A stretch of DNA of 64,000 nt from Streptomyces sp. CB01201 (GTDB lineage Bacteria > Actinomycetota > Actinomycetes > Streptomycetales > Streptomycetaceae). Where the stretch lies: the NCBI RefSeq assembly GCF_002803085.1, contig NZ_NNBJ01000013.1, forward strand, positions 102,580 through 166,579, written 5' to 3'. Below the pieces are notes generated by a model that saw only the letters and a list, made by a program, of their open reading frames with translations, had not been told where the DNA came from and did not search any database. Made by a program: the position numbers and the translations under genes. This document shows positions 61,026 through 64,000 of the stretch, piece by piece. Position 1 is the stretch's first letter. Each line of letters begins with the position of its first letter.

Positions 61026-61946
61026 GTGATTCTGACCGTCACGCTGAACACCGCACTGGACATCACCTACCGCGTCCCCGCCCTCGTACCGCACGCGAGC
61101 CATCGCGTCGACGAGGTCACGGAGCGCGCCGGCGGCAAGGGCCTCAACGTCGCCCGGGTGCTCGCCGCGCTCGGGCACGAGGCGGTCGTCACGGGATTCG
61201 TGGGCGGCCCGAGCGGCGAGGTGCTGCGCGCGCTGCTCGCGCGGGACGCACCCGTCGACGAGCTCGTCCCGGTCGCGGGCGCCACCCGGCGGACCATCGC
61301 CGTGGTGGACGCGGCGACCGGCGACACCACCCAGCTCAACGAGCCGGGACCGCTCGTCTCGCCCGCCGAGTGGGAGGCCTTCCTCGTCACGTACGGGAGG
61401 CTGCTGGAGGGCGCGGACGCGGTGGCCCTGTGCGGGAGCCTGCCGCCGGGGCTGCCGGTGGGGGCGTACGCGCAGCTGGTGCGCCAGGCCCGCGGCGCCA
61501 AGGTGCCCGTGCTCCTGGACACCAGCGGCGAGGCGCTGCGGCGCGGGATCGCCGCCCGGCCCGACCTGGTCAAGCCCAACGCCGACGAGCTGGCGCAGCT
61601 GACCGGTTCGCGCGAGCCGCTGCGGGCGGCGCGGGACGCGCGCAGGCGCGGGGCGCACACGGTGGTCGCCTCGCTCGGCGCCGACGGCCTGCTCGCCGTC
61701 TCCCCCGACGGCCTGTGGCAGGCGGCGCCGCCGGCCGTGGTGCGCGGCAATCCGACGGGCGCCGGCGATTCGGCGGTGGCCGGTCTGCTGTCGGGCCTGG
61801 TCGAGGGCCTGGACTGGCCGGGGCGTCTGACGCGTGCGGTGGCCCTGTCCGCGGCGACCGTGGCGGCGCCCACGGCGGGCGAGTTCGACCTCACGACGTA
61901 CGAGAAAACGCTCGGCTCGGTGCGCGTGACCGAGCACGCGCCCTGA
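61026..61946 (+). CDS. PfkB-family hexose kinase (1-phosphofructokinase-like)
   Basis: A 306-residue kinase of the 1-phosphofructokinase/LacC branch. VTLNTALDITYRVP and GGKGLNVARVLAALGH are the N-terminal marks; GNPTGAGDSAVAGLLSG near 240-256 is the second PfkB signature with the catalytic Asp. The substrate may be fructose-1-phosphate or tagatose-6-phosphate. It could pull amino-sugar carbon toward glycolysis, but this is only suggested by position after nagA. GTG 61026 fits a -10 six bases upstream. Confidence 0.88.
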   Translation: MILTVTLNTALDITYRVPALVPHASHRVDEVTERAGGKGLNVARVLAALGHEAVVTGFVGGPSGEVLRALLARDAPVDELVPVAGATRRTIAVVDAATGDTTQLNEPGPLVSPAEWEAFLVTYGRLLEGADAVALCGSLPPGLPVGAYAQLVRQARGAKVPVLLDTSGEALRRGIAARPDLVKPNADELAQLTGSREPLRAARDARRRGAHTVVASLGADGLLAVSPDGLWQAAPPAVVRGNPTGAGDSAVAGLLSGLVEGLDWPGRLTRAVALSAATVAAPTAGEFDLTTYEKTLGSVRVTEHAP

Positions 61947-61975
61947 GCCGAGCGTTCCACCCTGCTGACGGGGCG

Positions 61976-62995
61976 TCAGTCAGCTGTCAGCCAGAGCTGA
62001 TCGAGGTTGGCGTTGCACTGGTTGCCCTGCTCGCAGGACACCTTGATCTCGTTGTCGCCCTTGGCAAGCGTGACGTTCGCGTACGTGGTGGCCCAGCCCT
62101 TGGCCCAGTCGCCGGCCGCGGCGTGCGCGTAGTTCTTCATGTTGATCGGGCGCGACTCGGCCTTGCCGTTGAGCGTTATCGTCGCGTTCGCGTCCGTGCC
62201 GGGCACGCCGAAGCGCAGGTTCAGCCGGTACGAGCCGGCCTTGGGGACATTGGCCTTCCAGGTGACCGAGGCGCCCACGTTGTTGAAGTTGCCGACGAAC
62301 GCCCCGCCCGTGCCCTTGGCGCCGGGCACGTTGGTGCCGACCTGCGCGGAGCCGCCGAGCGTGAGCGTCGCCGCGTCGCCCTTGGGCAGCTCCGTCGAGC
62401 CGGAAGGCGTGGACGACGGGTCGCCGCTCGGCGTGGACGAGGCCTGACTGGATGCCGAATTGCCCGGATTGGCGGTGTTGTCCTTCTTGTCCTTGTCGCC
62501 GCTGTTGCTGGCCAGCGCCACCGCGATGCCGATGACGACGGCCGCGACCACGGCGACCGCTCCGATCAGCAGGCCCTTGGTGTTGGGGCCGCGGCCGCCA
62601 CCGCCGTTCTGCTGCGGGGGCGGGCCCTGCCGGGGCGGGCCGCCGGCGTAGTTCTCGGGCGCCGCGTACTGCGCGGTCGGCTGCCCGTACTGCTGCTGCG
62701 CGGACCCCTGCTGCGGCGGGCCCTGGTACTGCGGAGGGCCTTGATACTGCGGGGCTCCCTGGTACTGCTGCTGCGGGATCTGGCCGCCGTACTTGCGCTC
62801 ACCGACCGTGCGCACCTGGTTGTACGACGTCCTGGGGACTCCGGGCTGCTGCTGCCCCACCGTCGGACCCGGGTAGCCGTAGCCGCCACCGGTGCGAGGC
62901 GGGTTGGCGCCCTGCGCCTGTCCGTCCTCGTAGAGGTAGCCGAACGGATCGTCGTCCTCGGGGGTGTTCGCGCCGTTGTTGCCGGGCGTCGTCAT
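61976..62995 (-). CDS. Membrane-anchored protein with CBM35-like domain
   Basis: A 339-residue protein. The first ~140 residues are Gln/Pro/Gly/Tyr-rich (PQYQGPPQYQGPPQQGSAQQ) and cytoplasmic if the single membrane helix (GLLIGAVAVVAAVVIGIAVAL) runs inside to outside. A Ser/Pro-rich linker and a C-terminal ~130-residue CBM35-like carbohydrate-binding domain follow (NVGASVTWKANVPKAGSY to CNANLDQLWL). It could sense or bind cell-wall polysaccharide. It is convergent with the PfkB kinase; a cyclase gene follows upstream on the same strand. Confidence 0.82.
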   Translation of the reverse strand: MTTPGNNGANTPEDDDPFGYLYEDGQAQGANPPRTGGGYGYPGPTVGQQQPGVPRTSYNQVRTVGERKYGGQIPQQQYQGAPQYQGPPQYQGPPQQGSAQQQYGQPTAQYAAPENYAGGPPRQGPPPQQNGGGGRGPNTKGLLIGAVAVVAAVVIGIAVALASNSGDKDKKDNTANPGNSASSQASSTPSGDPSSTPSGSTELPKGDAATLTLGGSAQVGTNVPGAKGTGGAFVGNFNNVGASVTWKANVPKAGSYRLNLRFGVPGTDANATITLNGKAESRPINMKNYAHAAAGDWAKGWATTYANVTLAKGDNEIKVSCEQGNQCNANLDQLWLTAD

Positions 62996-63105
62996 CCGGG
63001 GTCACTCCTCACTGTCCGCCAGCCGTCGCCGACCGGCCGAGCCTACCCCGAACGGACCACTGCCCGATCTGGCCCCGAGCACACACCGCCGGGGCCGGGC
63101 CGCGG

Positions 63106-64000
63106 TCAGCCCGCGCGGCGGTGGACCTTGGAGCGGGAGCGCTTCTCGATGTACATCCGCTGGTCCGCGGAGCGCAGGACCTCTTCGACGGACATCCCGC
63201 AGCTGGCCCAGCCGATGCCGAAGCTGGCCCCGACGCGGACCGCCCGGCCGTCGACCCGGATGGGCGGAATGATCGCGTTGCGGAGCCGAACCGCCAGGTC
63301 GGCGGCGTCCGCCGCGCCGAGCCCGTCGGCGAGGACGACGAATTCGTCACCCCCGAGCCGGGCGACGGTGTCGCCGTCGCGCACCCCGGTGGTGAGGCGC
63401 CGGGCGACCTCGATCAGGACCGCGTCGCCGGTGTGGTGGCCGAACCGGTCGTTGATCGACTTGAAGCCGTCGAGGTCGCAGAAGAGCACCGCGAGCCCCT
63501 TCGCGCCGTCGTCGATCTCACTGTCGGGGGCCACGGTGTGGACGTGGTGGTCGTACGGTCCGCCGCCGGGCACCGCCTCGAAGTCGAAGCCGTCGGCGCG
63601 GAAGGCGTGCCCGTGGACCTCGGACTCGGCCGCTCCCGGCGGCCGGTCGTAGGCCGCGTCCAGGGATTCGGCCGCGGCCGCCGGGCCGACCGAGTGCGGC
63701 CGGGGACAGAGCCGGGCCGAGAGCCTCGCGCGCAGCTCGGCGCTGTTGGGCAGTCCGGTGAGGGCGTCGTGCGAGGCGCGGTGGGCGAGCTGGAGCTCGT
63801 GCCGCTTGCGGTCCTCGATGTCCTCGACGTGGGTGAGCAGGAAGCGCGGCCCGTCGGCGGTGTCGGCGACCACCGAGTTGCGCAGCGACACCCACACATA
63901 GGTGCCGTCGCGCCGCCCGAGCCGCAGTTCGGCCCGGCCGCCCTCGGCGGAGGTGCGCAGCAGCGTCCCTATGTCCTCGGGGTGTACGAGGTCGGCGAAG
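63106..64000 (-). CDS. cdgB: PAS-GGDEF diguanylate cyclase (CdgB-like), N-terminus outside the window
   Basis: The visible 297 residues start inside a PAS domain (FADLVHPEDIGTLLRTS, DGTYVWVSLRNSVV). A PAC segment (DIEDRKRHELQLAHR) leads into the GGDEF domain, whose active site is RLGGDEFVVL, with the inhibitory RxxD as RDGD five residues before it. It should make c-di-GMP, which controls development in Streptomyces. About 65 extra residues lie between LTGLPNSAELRARLSARL and LAVLFCDLDGFKSIND. In S. coelicolor the gene at this place is cdgB, from memory. The N-terminal sensory part continues beyond the window edge. Confidence 0.85.
   Translation of the reverse strand, partial: FADLVHPEDIGTLLRTSAEGGRAELRLGRRDGTYVWVSLRNSVVADTADGPRFLLTHVEDIEDRKRHELQLAHRASHDALTGLPNSAELRARLSARLCPRPHSVGPAAAAESLDAAYDRPPGAAESEVHGHAFRADGFDFEAVPGGGPYDHHVHTVAPDSEIDDGAKGLAVLFCDLDGFKSINDRFGHHTGDAVLIEVARRLTTGVRDGDTVARLGGDEFVVLADGLGAADAADLAVRLRNAIIPPIRVDGRAVRVGASFGIGWASCGMSVEEVLRSADQRMYIEKRSRSKVHRRAG

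Overview
This window is chromosomal DNA from a Streptomyces-type actinomycete. It is very GC-rich with strong third-position bias, uses many GTG starts, and carries the futalosine menaquinone genes mqnB/mqnD, a stand-alone groEL, three small cold-shock proteins, DUF397/Scr1-type regulators, a CdgB-like diguanylate cyclase and an LAxTG surface protein. Gene order at the right end (groEL, cold-shock gene, MoaD-like, thrC, glucosyl-phosphoglycerate synthase, otsA, otsB, DUF3263, sugar-binding protein, nagK, nagA, PfkB kinase, CBM35 protein, diguanylate cyclase) matches my memory of the S. coelicolor SCO4296-to-SCO4281 region; no search was run.

Left part, 1-12.5 kb: the start of a sacsin/Hsp90-like ATPase (cut by the window edge), a DUF3027 protein, an MFS transporter, a DUF2771 lipoprotein, mqnB-mqnD, an extended cold-shock protein, a HAD phosphatase and a four-gene ferric-siderophore ABC importer (two permeases, ATPase, binding lipoprotein) behind a probable iron box. 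12.5-24.3 kb: an XPB-type helicase and a large helicase-associated protein, with a flotillin-like SPFH protein, small membrane proteins, a GT87-type glycosyltransferase and an ECF41-like sigma factor between and around them. 24.3-34.5 kb: a HelD/HelR-like ATPase, cutC diverging from a copper P-type ATPase with palindromes resembling CsoR sites, small metabolic enzymes, an MFS drug exporter and a cold-shock gene.

35-38.7 kb is an amino-sugar recycling operon: an RpiR-family regulator with operator-like repeats at its own start, murQ, and a PTS EIIBC. A second amino-sugar block at 57.2-61.9 kb has nagK-nagA and a sugar-binding lipoprotein, with two DasR-like sites and another palindrome between the divergent genes. 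Together they suggest uptake and recycling of MurNAc and GlcNAc.

Between these blocks, 39.4-47.1 kb looks like an accessory island: a secreted, LAxTG-anchored protein with a PD-(D/E)XK-like nuclease motif, an Scr1/DUF397 regulatory pair, a winged-helix protein with a zinc ribbon, and a protein joining a DUF4157 (eCIS-associated) domain to a putative zinc-dependent deaminase toxin domain. This is the most novel part of the window.

Most of the larger gaps that follow a stop codon hold a mosaic of the same three GC-rich repeat modules; some contain 56-57 bp tandem arrays. No rRNA, tRNA, CRISPR array or insertion sequence was seen.
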